Shown piece by piece: positions 18,301 to 25,618 of a DNA stretch of 64,000 nt (position 1 is its first letter; every line of letters begins with the position of its first letter). The notes below the pieces were generated by a model that was given only the letters and a program-made list of their open reading frames with translations, made no database searches and was not told the origin of the DNA. The translations under genes and the position numbers were made by a program. Source of the stretch: Limnobaculum zhutongyuii (GTDB taxonomy: Bacteria > Pseudomonadota > Gammaproteobacteria > Enterobacterales > Enterobacteriaceae); the NCBI RefSeq assembly GCF_004295645.1, contig NZ_CP034752.1:2666001-2730000 (forward strand). Reading direction: 5' to 3'.

Positions 18301-21135
18301 GCTTAAATTATTGGCCTGCTGTGCCAGGCTATTCAGATTCAGCGTTGCGCCACTGGCAATAGTGACATCACTACTGGCAGCAAAGGCATTAGCTACCCCA
18401 GTCAGTAAGGTGCCCTGATTAATGAAGGTGCTGCCGGTATAGGTATTTACCGAGGAGAGTTGCAGCGTTCCCAACCCTTCTTTAGTCAGGGATTTCCCAT
18501 CCCAACCGCTGGTAAAAGGGCCAGTTCTATCGGCCAGAACCACATCAACATTAAAGTTGTCATCACTATCAGCCAGCGTAAAGACGCCATTCCCCTGTGC
18601 AGTTCCCTCCAACCAGGTCAGGCCAAAGCCAACGTTGTAATCCAGACCGTTAACCCCTGCGCTGAGGGTCAGGTAATCAACCGAACTGGCAGCACCGCCG
18701 AAATCAACGCTGGCAAAATCGCCCGTCAGGCTGCTTAGAGTATGAATAATAGTTTTTTGCGTTGCCGCCAAATCGCTGGCATTCGCTACTGTGATGCCAT
18801 CATCAATGCCGGTAATATTTAACACACCACCCAGAGTTGCCTTATTGGCTGTAACAATAGGGTTCGCATTGCCTAATTCAATGCTCATTGTCGCCAAATC
18901 GTTTAATGCCAGTCTGTCTGACAAGTTAAGCGATGTGTTGGCCGTAACACTGAATGCAGTATTGTAATTCAGACTCAGGTAGTCGGCGTTAAAGGTATCG
19001 CCTTGAGCAAAGATCAATGCTCCTTCATTAAGATCAATCCCTCCCTGACTGGAACCTGCACCAGTCAAAGTAACTATGCCTTCCCCTGCCTTGATGAAAA
19101 GGCCAATACCTATTAATTTGTTAGCCAGAGTTTCATCGATTTCGGTATCTAAACTTAATGTACTGTAGTTGGCAATTTCTCCGCTACCTGCTGCTTTCAT
19201 ATTAGACAGTGAAAGAATGCCATTTTGAACAGTTGTTCCACCGCTATAATCACTAACACCATATAATCCAAGATTATTAGTACCTGATTTAATCAAACCT
19301 CCAGTTCCAGTGATATTTCCGTTAAATATTGTCTCCAGAGTGGTATTTATGGTTAATGTTGCACTGCCTAATTTAATGTTGCCTTGGCCGGTAAGATTAT
19401 TACTCTGTTGATTGAAATTATTGAGATCCAGCGTTGCACCAGCAGAAATATCAACAAATGAGCTGTCAGCAAAGGTATTTTCAACGCCAGTTTGCAGTAT
19501 ACCGCCATGAATCAGTGTTGCGGCGGTATAGGTATTCACCGAGGAAAGTAATAGTGTGCCGTCCCCCTCTTTGGTCAGGTTGCTGCCGTTCCAACCGCTG
19601 GTAAAGGGCCCGGTTTGATCCGCCAGCACCACATCTACATTAAACAGGTCACTGGCATTGGTTAACGTAAATGTTCCGTCACCTAACGAAGTCCCAGCCA
19701 GCCAGGTCAGGCCAAAGCCAACGTTATAATCTACGCCATTAACAATTCCGGCAGAAAGCGTCAGGTAATCTACTGAACTGGTAGCCCCGCCAAAATCAAT
19801 ACTGGCGAAGTCATCGGTTATACCGTTGGTTGTGTGAATCAGTGTGATTTGGTTAGCGGCCAGATCGCTGGCTTTAGTAGCAGTAATAACATCATTAATA
19901 CCGGTAATATTTAATACACCGCCCAGCGTAGCAGTTCCGGCACTAATCACCGGATTAGTACTGCCTACTTCAAGGTTAGTGGTGCTGGTATAGTTAATGG
20001 CCAGATCGCCAGTAATGTTCAGCGCCGTATTATCAATAACAGAAAGGCTAACAGTATCACCCAAATAGAAACTATTGGTATTAAAAGTATCTCCCTGCGC
20101 AAATATCAACCCACCCGCATTGATACGAACGTCACCCTGACTGGAACCTGCCCCGGTTAAAGTAACGATTCCTTCATCATATTTCTCCAGTAAGCCAAAG
20201 CTGCTTAATACGTTAGCAAATGTCTGGTCATCTCTAATAAGCAACTTTAATGCACTCTTATTAACGATCTCTCCGCTACCAGCGGCATTAACGTTGAGTA
20301 AAGAGAGAATTCCGTTTTGAATAACTGTGCCACCGCTATAGTTATTATTTCCCGCTAAGCCTATTGTATTTTGGCCCATCTTAATCAGGCCACCACTACC
20401 ACTGATATCACCATAAAACGTTGATGAAGATTCATTATTTAGGGTCAACGTTGCGCTGCCTAAATTGATGTTACCGTTACCAATCAGGTTATTAACTTGC
20501 TGATCAAAATCATTTAAATCCAGTGTTGCACCGCTGGCAATATCCACCAGAGAACTGGCAATAAATGCATTTTCAACGCCAGTCTGTAATGTGCCACCGC
20601 GAATTAAAGTAGTACCGGTATAAGTATTCGCGGCGGAAAGTAATAAAGTGCCATCCCCTTCTTTGGTCAGGCTGCTGCCATCCCAGCCGCTGGTAAAGGG
20701 CCCGGTCTGATCTGCCAGCACTACATCTACATCAAAACGGTCATCGCTGTTGGTTAATGTAAAGGTACCATTACCCAACGCAGGCTCGGCCAGCCAGGTT
20801 AGTCCATAGCCAATATCGTAATCTTTGCCGTCGCTGCTCTTAAAACCACTGATCGTCAGATAGTCATATTCACTGGCAGCACCACCGACATTAATCGTGC
20901 TGAAATTACCGCTAATTCCATCGGTAGTATGAATCATCGTAGTGGTACTGTTGGCCAGTTCACTGGCACTGGTTGGCGTAATGGCTGAATCAATACCCGT
21001 AACATTCAATGTTCCATCTAGTGCTACTGTATTCGCGGTGATAACTGGTTCATTTGTTCCCAAAGTGACATTGAGCGTAGAGCCAGAACTTTGTGTGAAG
21101 ACTCCGCTAATATTTAACGTTGCATTGTCATTCAA
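9385..21135 (-). CDS. Giant autotransporter: repeat passenger and translocator barrel (downstream part of a split gene)
   Basis: This open frame of about 3,916 codons continues the ORF at 21162-25190 after a one-base slip at a G7 run. Its first codon is an internal TTG, not a real start. The passenger is made of autotransporter-associated beta-helix motifs (LTKxGxGTLxLS, NTYTGxTxINxGTL) arranged in ten units of about 363 residues, two of them shortened. The last 280 or so residues are a classical autotransporter beta-barrel starting near SSWGRIIGGHTES and ending in VGVRYVW, with the terminal aromatic that the BAM machinery recognises. The product would be exported by Sec and displayed at the cell surface, probably in adhesion or aggregation. 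No protease or lipase motif is visible in the passenger. Confidence 0.9.
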   Translation of the reverse strand: MNDNATLNISGVFTQSSGSTLNVTLGTNEPVITANTVALDGTLNVTGIDSAITPTSASELANSTTTMIHTTDGISGNFSTINVGGAASEYDYLTISGFKSSDGKDYDIGYGLTWLAEPALGNGTFTLTNSDDRFDVDVVLADQTGPFTSGWDGSSLTKEGDGTLLLSAANTYTGTTLIRGGTLQTGVENAFIASSLVDIASGATLDLNDFDQQVNNLIGNGNINLGSATLTLNNESSSTFYGDISGSGGLIKMGQNTIGLAGNNNYSGGTVIQNGILSLLNVNAAGSGEIVNKSALKLLIRDDQTFANVLSSFGLLEKYDEGIVTLTGAGSSQGDVRINAGGLIFAQGDTFNTNSFYLGDTVSLSVIDNTALNITGDLAINYTSTTNLEVGSTNPVISAGTATLGGVLNITGINDVITATKASDLAANQITLIHTTNGITDDFASIDFGGATSSVDYLTLSAGIVNGVDYNVGFGLTWLAGTSLGDGTFTLTNASDLFNVDVVLADQTGPFTSGWNGSNLTKEGDGTLLLSSVNTYTAATLIHGGILQTGVENTFADSSFVDISAGATLDLNNFNQQSNNLTGQGNIKLGSATLTINTTLETIFNGNITGTGGLIKSGTNNLGLYGVSDYSGGTTVQNGILSLSNMKAAGSGEIANYSTLSLDTEIDETLANKLIGIGLFIKAGEGIVTLTGAGSSQGGIDLNEGALIFAQGDTFNADYLSLNYNTAFSVTANTSLNLSDRLALNDLATMSIELGNANPIVTANKATLGGVLNITGIDDGITVANASDLAATQKTIIHTLSSLTGDFASVDFGGAASSVDYLTLSAGVNGLDYNVGFGLTWLEGTAQGNGVFTLADSDDNFNVDVVLADRTGPFTSGWDGKSLTKEGLGTLQLSSVNTYTGSTFINQGTLLTGVANAFAASSDVTIASGATLNLNSLAQQANNLSGTGHIILGTATLTASNSVDTIFGGNIDGSGSLIKLGTGTLTLSGTNSYSDGTTINAGRLKVTQGEALGTGDITNNASLELNFASDSVLNNVLNGTGDLVKTGDGKATLTGVGSSQNNIDINDGTLTLALGDVFSAGDLNTADGAIIDVDVILADQTGPFTSNWDGKSLTKEGLGLLQLSSVNTYTGSTLINAGMLRAGIANAFTSSSNVNIASDATLDLNNLAQQANNLTGTGHITLGSGALTANNLSNTTFSGDISGSGSLIKTGTGVLTLSGLSNYSGGTVINTGTLKVTQGGVTGSGSIANNSIFELNFVGNSTLENVLTGNGNLVKTGAGNATLTGMGSAQGAINVDSGTLTLAQGDSFTAGSLNTATGATTAITSDTQLNIGGALIQNDGAILNVALGTTQPVITANTAALDGALNISGFTTGAPDSASELTSTQFTIVHTTGGITGDFSSLSLGGATSSVDYLTLTGKVVNGLDYNVGFGLTWEAGDTLGNGTFTLSNTSDNFNADVVLADQTGTFTSGWDGKSLTKEGLGTLQLSSVNTYSGSTRINNGTLQTCIANAFVFSSEIAVGSNATLDLNDFNQQANNLSGGGSILLGSAVLTANNSLDTTFSGVIDGTGSLTKDGTGSLTLSGINSYQGGTTISRGTLTIVQGEALGSGSVNNGDILELNFTGSSTLSNLLSGSGYLVKTGSGIAILDGLGSTQGNIAVNQGTLVFAQNGIFNADRLATADGATTSLTGAAILNLTGALTQSDSSTLNIAVGSGQTAINADTATLGGTLNVTGFNDSAPTSASDLFNVDMVLADQTGPFTSGWDGKSLTKQGLGTLQLSSVNTYTGSTLINGGTLQTGIANAFATSSDISVAGGATLDLNSFDQQANNLSGSGSILLGSAELTANNSANTSFSGVISGAGSLSKTGTGTLTLSGVNTYQGGSILSSGILVATQGSALGTGAVDNGATLELNFTGDSTLTNVLSGSGTLIKTGPGVATLSGSGSTQGVINVNQGTLNFDQSGVFNGSSLTTADAAITSVAADSSLNLTGGLTQNSTAALNVAVGSVQPVITADTAALDGTLNITGFTTGAPTSASALTGTEFNVIHTTAGITGDFSTVNLSGAASNVDYLILAGRVVNNIDYNVGFGLTWQAGSSLGNGTFTLANADDLFNVDMVLVDQTGPFTSGWNGNSLIKAGLGTLQLSSVNTYTGSTLINGGTLQTGIANAFATSSDISIADSGTLALNGFAQQANSLSGTGHINLGSAALTANNVADTTFSGDINGTGSLIKTGSGVLTLSGLNTYSGGSTINAGTLKVTQGGASGSGTIANNSQLLLDFLANSTLANSLTGSGTLVKTGGGNATLSGAGSSQGIVNVDSGTLTLAQGDTFIASSLNTATGATTAIANNTRLNISGALTQNDGATLNVALGTTPPTITANTAVLDGSLNISGFTENAPTNASELINTQFTIIHTTGGITGDFSTVSLGGATNSADYLQLASHVVNGLDYNVGFGLTWESGDTSGNGTFTLTNVSDSFNVDVILADQSGTFVSGWDGHSLTKEGLGTLQLSSVNTYTGSTLINNGSLQTGIANTFATSSEVNIGGNGTLALNGFAQQVNNLSGTGHINLGSAALTANNVANTTFSGDISGTGSVIKTGAGELTLSGLSSYSGGSTVNTGILKVTQGGTLGTGTVGNNSVLQLDFAGDSTLTNVLSGSGNLLKTGAGNAILNGLGSSQGAININAGTLTFAQGDVFNASSLTTTSGSTIALATDASLNLSGALTQQSNATLSVRLGSVEPLITASTATLSGILKVEGIDTSGIPDKASEIPNGLFTIIHTTGGISGDFDSVDLNGASSSADYLVVNAAKSLNSNDYNVGFGLTWLAGADLGNGTFTLVNQDDSFNVDIALLNSVASATGWDGKSLTKEGVGTLILSATNLYTGNTLINNGQLRTDIADAFANSSSVVVGNNGTLNLNSFNQQANNLSGNGKILLGNAVLTANNNVSSTFSGAISGYGSITKTGSEALTLSGMNFYSGGTTITQGRLIGTQGNALGVNEIANNAELELAFAQNSILNNQLTGSGSLIKSGSGIAILTHNNSSQGNVAVNQGVLHLTQEGGFNVINYDSAVGATTSLATNATLTVSNQFNIDGVLDVVARGNPPLITAGTANIGSAAVINVAGYSAPETTTASQLANSLFTIIQTSAPGNMTGHFASGTAGGAVSPVDYLSITSINDGYKFDVGLALSWYAAHTGLPAKATGNFTLTAQNEYFDLDALLMDEVANAASGWDGISLTKAGAGTLELSKSNLYTGATLINGGRLLAGHTDIIAQSSQLNVGEGATFDLNSFDQHVNNLTGSGHVVLGNGQLIANNSLDSTFSGDIDGFGSLSKTGSGTLTLTNDNTFTGSTTISEGTLQLGNGGTTGRVAGAIINNAQLTFNHSDDYAYGGVISGSGALTQQGTGQLSFNQNQTYSGVTNINAGSLVLMNNALLANTPSVSVAEGAILGGYGGVGGDVTNHGLLAVADALPGMGDSPTGVFTVGGQLVNSGELRMASPLPASQLVVKGNYVGNNGLLTLSTVLGGDNSATDKLVVQGDTSGSTRVVVNNAGGNGAATVNGIEIISVGGQSNGQFTLANRVVAGAYEYSLNQGLPTQADGNWYLRSVSDEGDDTPQWRPESGAYLGNQSMAALMQIHTLFDRQGAQYTQNNGSSWGRIIGGHTESKAASGHVGMAGDYTLVQFGSDIATYQQDTQRLQVGLMGSWGNGDTDATGNNDLNGVHHSASGSVNGFNLGAYATWFANAQQKSGAYVDSWTQYGWYDNDVQGEGQRSDSYDSSLWSSSLEVGYSLILSPQNEKHLLRLTPQAQVIYSRYTADTFTDSSNTRVSGQNNEAYSTRLGVRLSDDILDDAYAVQPYAELNWWHHNQNSSVTLDSMHIEENVPKDRGELKLGIQGNFSQNWQGWINVSGTDDFDHYQKLEGAVGVRYVW
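11476..20688 (-). repeat. Ten-copy in-gene repeat, unit about 1,089 bp, in the autotransporter passenger
   Basis: Anchoring on the conserved SGWDGxSLTKxGxGTLxLS segment, copies lie near 20683, 19591, 18502, 17812, 16723, 15850, 14761, 13672, 12580 and 11476. Successive distances are 1092, 1089, 690, 1089, 873, 1089, 1089, 1092 and 1104 bp, all multiples of three. Eight copies beginning upstream are full length in spacing except two, which have in-frame losses of about 400 and 215 bp. Units near 14700-15900 are very similar at DNA level. Such an array is prone to recombination and to collapse in assembly. Confidence 0.9.
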
Positions 21136-21161
21136 TGTGATGGTTGCACCGGATGCGGTGG

Positions 21162-24100
21162 TCAGGTTGACCGCATTAAAATCCCCCCCTGTGCAAAAAC
21201 TAACGTACCGGCATTAACGGCAACATTTCCCTGAGAAGAGCCAGTGGAATTTAAGGTCAGTGAACCGGCACCTAATTTAGTTAATGAACCAGAACCCGAT
21301 AACACACCTGAATAGGTAATATCGTCCAGACGGTTAAAGATCAATGCATCATTATTGATAATATTACTGATAATGCTGCCGCTGCTACCGCCAGAACCAA
21401 TTTGTAAAGTACCACTATTAATTGATGTAGAACCGGTAAAGGTATTATCACCGGTCAGAGTCAGAATGGTTGAAGCCGAGTTTTTCTCCAGTGCTCCATT
21501 GCCGCTAACAACACCAGCATAAGATAAATCAGCGCTGTTGGTAAAAATCAGGCTGCCATTATCGGTGATATCCCCGGCATAACTTCCGGCTCCGTCAATC
21601 GTCAGAGAGGAACCGCTGTTGATGGTCATATCGCCGGTGTAGGTGTTATTGCCCGTTAGGGTAAGCCTGGTGCCATTATCTATAGTGACTGAACCACTAC
21701 TGCCTATCAGACCAACGGCAAACACCGACTCCGTCTCACCTTTAAGCGTCAAATTGCCTCCGTTGATATTGAGCGTCGCGCCGGTAATACCGTTATCGTT
21801 AGTCAGCATAGAGACAATATGCGTCTTGCCATTCAAATCAACGGACGTGTTATTGGCCCGATACCAGAGGCTCTTTCCTGCGCCCAATACATTATCGGCC
21901 CCCAGAATCAGCGTACCGCCATCAATATAGGTATTTCCGGTATAGCTGTTACTACCATTATTTAACGTAATGCTGGTGCCGGCATTAATGGCAAGATCGC
22001 CATCACCGCTGATTAATGCGTGCAGTTCATCAGCGCCACTCGGCGTGGTGGCATCATTGGATAAGGTGGTAGTAAAACCGCTTAACAGTTGCAATCCGGT
22101 CAAAGCATAGTGGGTATATAACCCTGTCGCATCGCTCTCCAGAGAGATGGCATAGCTACCAATGGCAACGGTATTTCCGCTTTGTTGTATATTGGCGGTG
22201 TCCGCAATAGCGTTATTTGATAAATCTGTCAGCGTCAAACCTGATGCATCACCGGTTACGCTACCGGCGGTAATCAGGCGGAAATTTGTCCCTTCATCCT
22301 GCTGCAAAATATTAGCGGTACTACTTACGATGTTGTCAGGGTTGACGGCGACCGTACCGCTTCCCAATGTCAGGGTATTGGCATTGATCACTCCGGTAGG
22401 CAGATTTTCAAACCGTAGCGCCCCGCCGTTAAACACCACGCCACCAATAGTTTGTGTACCGCTATCAACAACAACGGTGCTACCGGTATCGAGTTGTAAT
22501 GTTGCGTCGGTTAACGCAACAGTATTGTTCCCCGTCAGGGTGAATGTGCTGTTACCCAGTTGAACAGTACCGGTAAACAGATTTCCTGCTCCGCTACCAA
22601 ACTGGAAGGTATTGGTTTTATCCAGCAATGACACCAACAATATGCCATTACCCGTTAAGGCGTTATTAAACTGGTAATTACCCGATGAAGGAGAATCAAC
22701 AAACAGTGTTCCTGCGGAATCAATCATGACAGCAGAACTGCCAATTGAACCAGCATTAGTTAAACGCAAGGCACCGCCGGATACTTTAGTACCACCGGTA
22801 TGGGTACTTGTCCCCGTCAGCGTAAAAGTTCCCGCTCCCGTTTTGCTCAGTAACCCGACGCCGCTAAACGCATTATCAGTAGCAATATCGAAACCATTAG
22901 AGTCAACCGTACCTCCGCCGCTCAATAAAGCTAATCCTGTTGCACTAAAACCACTGATAAAGGTGTTATTACCAGCGAGAGCTTTCAGTGTCCCGCCGTC
23001 AAGATTGACCTGACCGGAACCGGTACCCAATAGCGTATTGGTTAACACTGTACCCGCGTTGCTGACATTCAGTGTTCCTGCTCCTGAAGTCCCTACACTG
23101 GTTGCCACACGTGATTTTAGCGTTGAGCCAGCACCACTAACTGTCAGGGCGCTGCTATTACTGATTTGAGTGCTGGAATCTTCAACCGTATTTCCGCCAT
23201 TAATCAATAAAGAGCCGCCAGTAACCTGAATATTTGAGCTGGCATCACCGGTGAGATTGACATTGCCAGCCAGCGTTAAGCTGCCGGTATTTTGTTTTAG
23301 CAGAGAGCCGGTACCGGTGATAGTTCCTGAGTAAATATCATTAGCCGTATTATTGACTGTCAGGGTTGTGCTGTTATTGGCACCCATGGTGATTGCACCA
23401 CCGGTACTGCCGTTAAGGTTCTTCAGCGTCTGGTTTAATCCATTGAGATCAAAAGTACCGCTATTAACCTGCAGGCCACTACTGCCAGCAATCATATTGG
23501 CAATCCCAGCCTGCAAGATGCCATTGTTAATGGCGGTCGCGCCAGTAATGGCCTGAACTTTTGTCAGGGTGGTGGTTCCTGATCCTGACTGCGCTAATGC
23601 ACCCGCCCCGCTGACAATACCGGTATAGGCATAATTATCTGCACGGTTAAACACCACGGTGCCACTGTCCGTGATGTTACTGGTGATGCTTCCTCCGGTG
23701 CTGCTCCCATTATCCCCAATCTGGAGTATGCCGTTGCTGTTAGAGACATTGACGGGACCGGTATAACTACCCTGGCCAGTAACCGTTAAGGTACCGCCAT
23801 TATTCTTTACCAGACTGGTATTGGTACCTGAAAGAACCCCACTGGCATCGACAATCAACGAATTCTGCCCTGTTCCGTCAAACTGAATTGCCGTGGTGCC
23901 GTTGCCGCTGGCATTCAGCGTTCCGGTGAGCTGTAGCGACACATCATTATTGGTGGTGTTTTTGATATTACCGTTAAGCTGTGCCCCGCTGCCAATAGCC
24001 AACTGACCGCCGCTTAGCGTCCAGTTTTGTGTACCAGTATTAGTTAAAGTCCACTTACTGTTTTCCTGTTTATCAAACAGAACAAAGTGGCGATATTGAG

Positions 24101-25190
24101 TTGAGTTACCAATCAGAGAGAGATTAAAACTGTCAGAACCGGTGTCCCCCCCTAGAGCCAGTAGATCGTTACCACCAGCAGCATCAACAAAACCGGTAAT
24201 AATTGAACCAGGCTCCAGGATCAGGGTATCAGCCGTACCTGACCAAAACATCGCCCCCTGACCTGATGTATTTTGAATAGTACCGCCATTACGCACGGTA
24301 ATCGCCGCATTAGCGTTGATTGCCCAGTCAGAACCGCCTGCCGCCGTTGAAATTAACCCCCAGTTGATAATATTGGCAGTGCCGTACAACTGCATGGTCC
24401 GGGCGAGTGAACTAATGGTGCCACCCGCTTCATTGGTAATATTAATAGTGCCGGCATTGTTCCAGATAGCATAGTTATTACCGGTGGATATGGTGCCGTA
24501 ATTATCGATAGTGGTATTATTTCCGGCAATATTTAATGGAATACCACTGGTGGAAGAAATGGTAGCACCAACACTATTATTAATAATATAAGTGCTTGTT
24601 CCCGTTAAATTTAGCGTTTCACTATTGATAGAAGTAATAGAACCTGCATTATTCAGTATTAAGTTAGTATTATTAACGCTACTTTCAATGGTATTGGCTG
24701 AACCACTTGTCGAAGTATTAGTCAGTATCCCATTATTAGTAATTAGATAGTTTCCACTGACTCTTAGTCCAATCAAATCTGCAGAACCTATACCAGGAGG
24801 AACCGAGGCATTTCCTGCATTAGTTAATGACCAACTGGTATTAGTAGGAGCTGTTGTCTGAATACCACTAAACGTTAAACCAGAATAAACATAACTACCG
24901 CCAGAGTTGATCACTAATCCAGTGTTATTGCCGGTATACGTTAGTAAACCAGTAAAACTGCTGTCCAGCGTTAAAGTACTTCCATCGGTACTGATAGTGC
25001 AGTTACCCGTTTCTGGCGTCGTTACCGAGCCGCCTGTTGCACCACAAGATGCATTAACACCGTTAGAAATGAGCCCCATAACCAATAATGGAAAAGCTCT
25101 ATATAAACTAACCACTAACGGAGAAAGCCTATATTCAGGATGCCCATTCTCTTTATTTATAAATAACGGCGCCATACCATAATATTCCAC
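21162..25190 (-). CDS. Giant autotransporter: signal peptide and N-terminal passenger (upstream part of a split gene)
   Basis: This 1,342-codon frame has an N-terminal signal segment (LSPLVVSLYRAFPLLVMGLISNGVNA, cleavage expected near NA/SC) and a beta-helix passenger with repeated motifs such as LTLTGDNTFTGSTSINSGTL. The annotated first codon is GTG at 25190; an ATG five codons later (25175) is an equally good start. It terminates at 21162 as FAQGGILMRST just after a run of seven G (21183-21189 on the plus strand as C). With eight G the frame would read FAQGGDFNAV, matching FAQGDVFNAS and similar segments in the downstream repeats, and would continue to 9385 for 5,268 codons in all. Without the barrel this fragment alone could not be surface-anchored. 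Confidence 0.88.
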   Translation of the reverse strand: MEYYGMAPLFINKENGHPEYRLSPLVVSLYRAFPLLVMGLISNGVNASCGATGGSVTTPETGNCTISTDGSTLTLDSSFTGLLTYTGNNTGLVINSGGSYVYSGLTFSGIQTTAPTNTSWSLTNAGNASVPPGIGSADLIGLRVSGNYLITNNGILTNTSTSGSANTIESSVNNTNLILNNAGSITSINSETLNLTGTSTYIINNSVGATISSTSGIPLNIAGNNTTIDNYGTISTGNNYAIWNNAGTINITNEAGGTISSLARTMQLYGTANIINWGLISTAAGGSDWAINANAAITVRNGGTIQNTSGQGAMFWSGTADTLILEPGSIITGFVDAAGGNDLLALGGDTGSDSFNLSLIGNSTQYRHFVLFDKQENSKWTLTNTGTQNWTLSGGQLAIGSGAQLNGNIKNTTNNDVSLQLTGTLNASGNGTTAIQFDGTGQNSLIVDASGVLSGTNTSLVKNNGGTLTVTGQGSYTGPVNVSNSNGILQIGDNGSSTGGSITSNITDSGTVVFNRADNYAYTGIVSGAGALAQSGSGTTTLTKVQAITGATAINNGILQAGIANMIAGSSGLQVNSGTFDLNGLNQTLKNLNGSTGGAITMGANNSTTLTVNNTANDIYSGTITGTGSLLKQNTGSLTLAGNVNLTGDASSNIQVTGGSLLINGGNTVEDSSTQISNSSALTVSGAGSTLKSRVATSVGTSGAGTLNVSNAGTVLTNTLLGTGSGQVNLDGGTLKALAGNNTFISGFSATGLALLSGGGTVDSNGFDIATDNAFSGVGLLSKTGAGTFTLTGTSTHTGGTKVSGGALRLTNAGSIGSSAVMIDSAGTLFVDSPSSGNYQFNNALTGNGILLVSLLDKTNTFQFGSGAGNLFTGTVQLGNSTFTLTGNNTVALTDATLQLDTGSTVVVDSGTQTIGGVVFNGGALRFENLPTGVINANTLTLGSGTVAVNPDNIVSSTANILQQDEGTNFRLITAGSVTGDASGLTLTDLSNNAIADTANIQQSGNTVAIGSYAISLESDATGLYTHYALTGLQLLSGFTTTLSNDATTPSGADELHALISGDGDLAINAGTSITLNNGSNSYTGNTYIDGGTLILGADNVLGAGKSLWYRANNTSVDLNGKTHIVSMLTNDNGITGATLNINGGNLTLKGETESVFAVGLIGSSGSVTIDNGTRLTLTGNNTYTGDMTINSGSSLTIDGAGSYAGDITDNGSLIFTNSADLSYAGVVSGNGALEKNSASTILTLTGDNTFTGSTSINSGTLQIGSGGSSGSIISNIINNDALIFNRLDDITYSGVLSGSGSLTKLGAGSLTLNSTGSSQGNVAVNAGTLVFAQGGILMRST

Positions 25191-25558
25191 TATTCTGATT
25201 TATATCTACAAGTATTGTTCAGTTCTTCAGAAATGAAATATCCACACACAAAATTAAGCTTTTTTTATTTTTTAATTACTTGTCTGAAAAACTTTTGCAT
25301 TGATAACTATGGAATTAATTAAACAAGATAATGAAAATAAAAAACAGTCAATTTATTCAATAAATTATATTGATATGAAAAATATCACCATTGTTTTTAA
25401 AGAGATTTAAAAATCATTTCTAATTAGAAATGAAATTTAAAAATACGAATAAAAAATCAAAAAAACCTCCCATTAAAAATAAATTCCATAATACTTTTGA
25501 CTGATATTATGAATAATTTATTTAACAGGTAGTAAAAATAACTCATTAAGATAAATAC
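25191..25558. promoter_or_regulatory. Very AT-rich upstream region of the autotransporter gene
   Basis: About 370 bases between the malT terminator and the autotransporter start, rich in A and T runs and with no reading frame worth naming. It must contain the autotransporter promoter. Such composition is typical of H-NS-silenced surface genes; H-NS control is an inference. Confidence 0.4.
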
Positions 25559-25593
25559 AAAAAAATAAGACCCGTTAATTCATCATTAACGGG
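25559..25593 (-). terminator. Rho-independent terminator after malT
   Basis: On the minus strand, 26 bases after the malT stop, CCCGTTAAT pairs with ATTAACGGG (plus 25571-25593, loop of five), followed by TCTTATTTTTTTG. It separates malT from the autotransporter gene. Confidence 0.85.
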
Positions 25594-25618
25594 CCCTCTG
25601 ACTCAACTCGTTTTTAGG

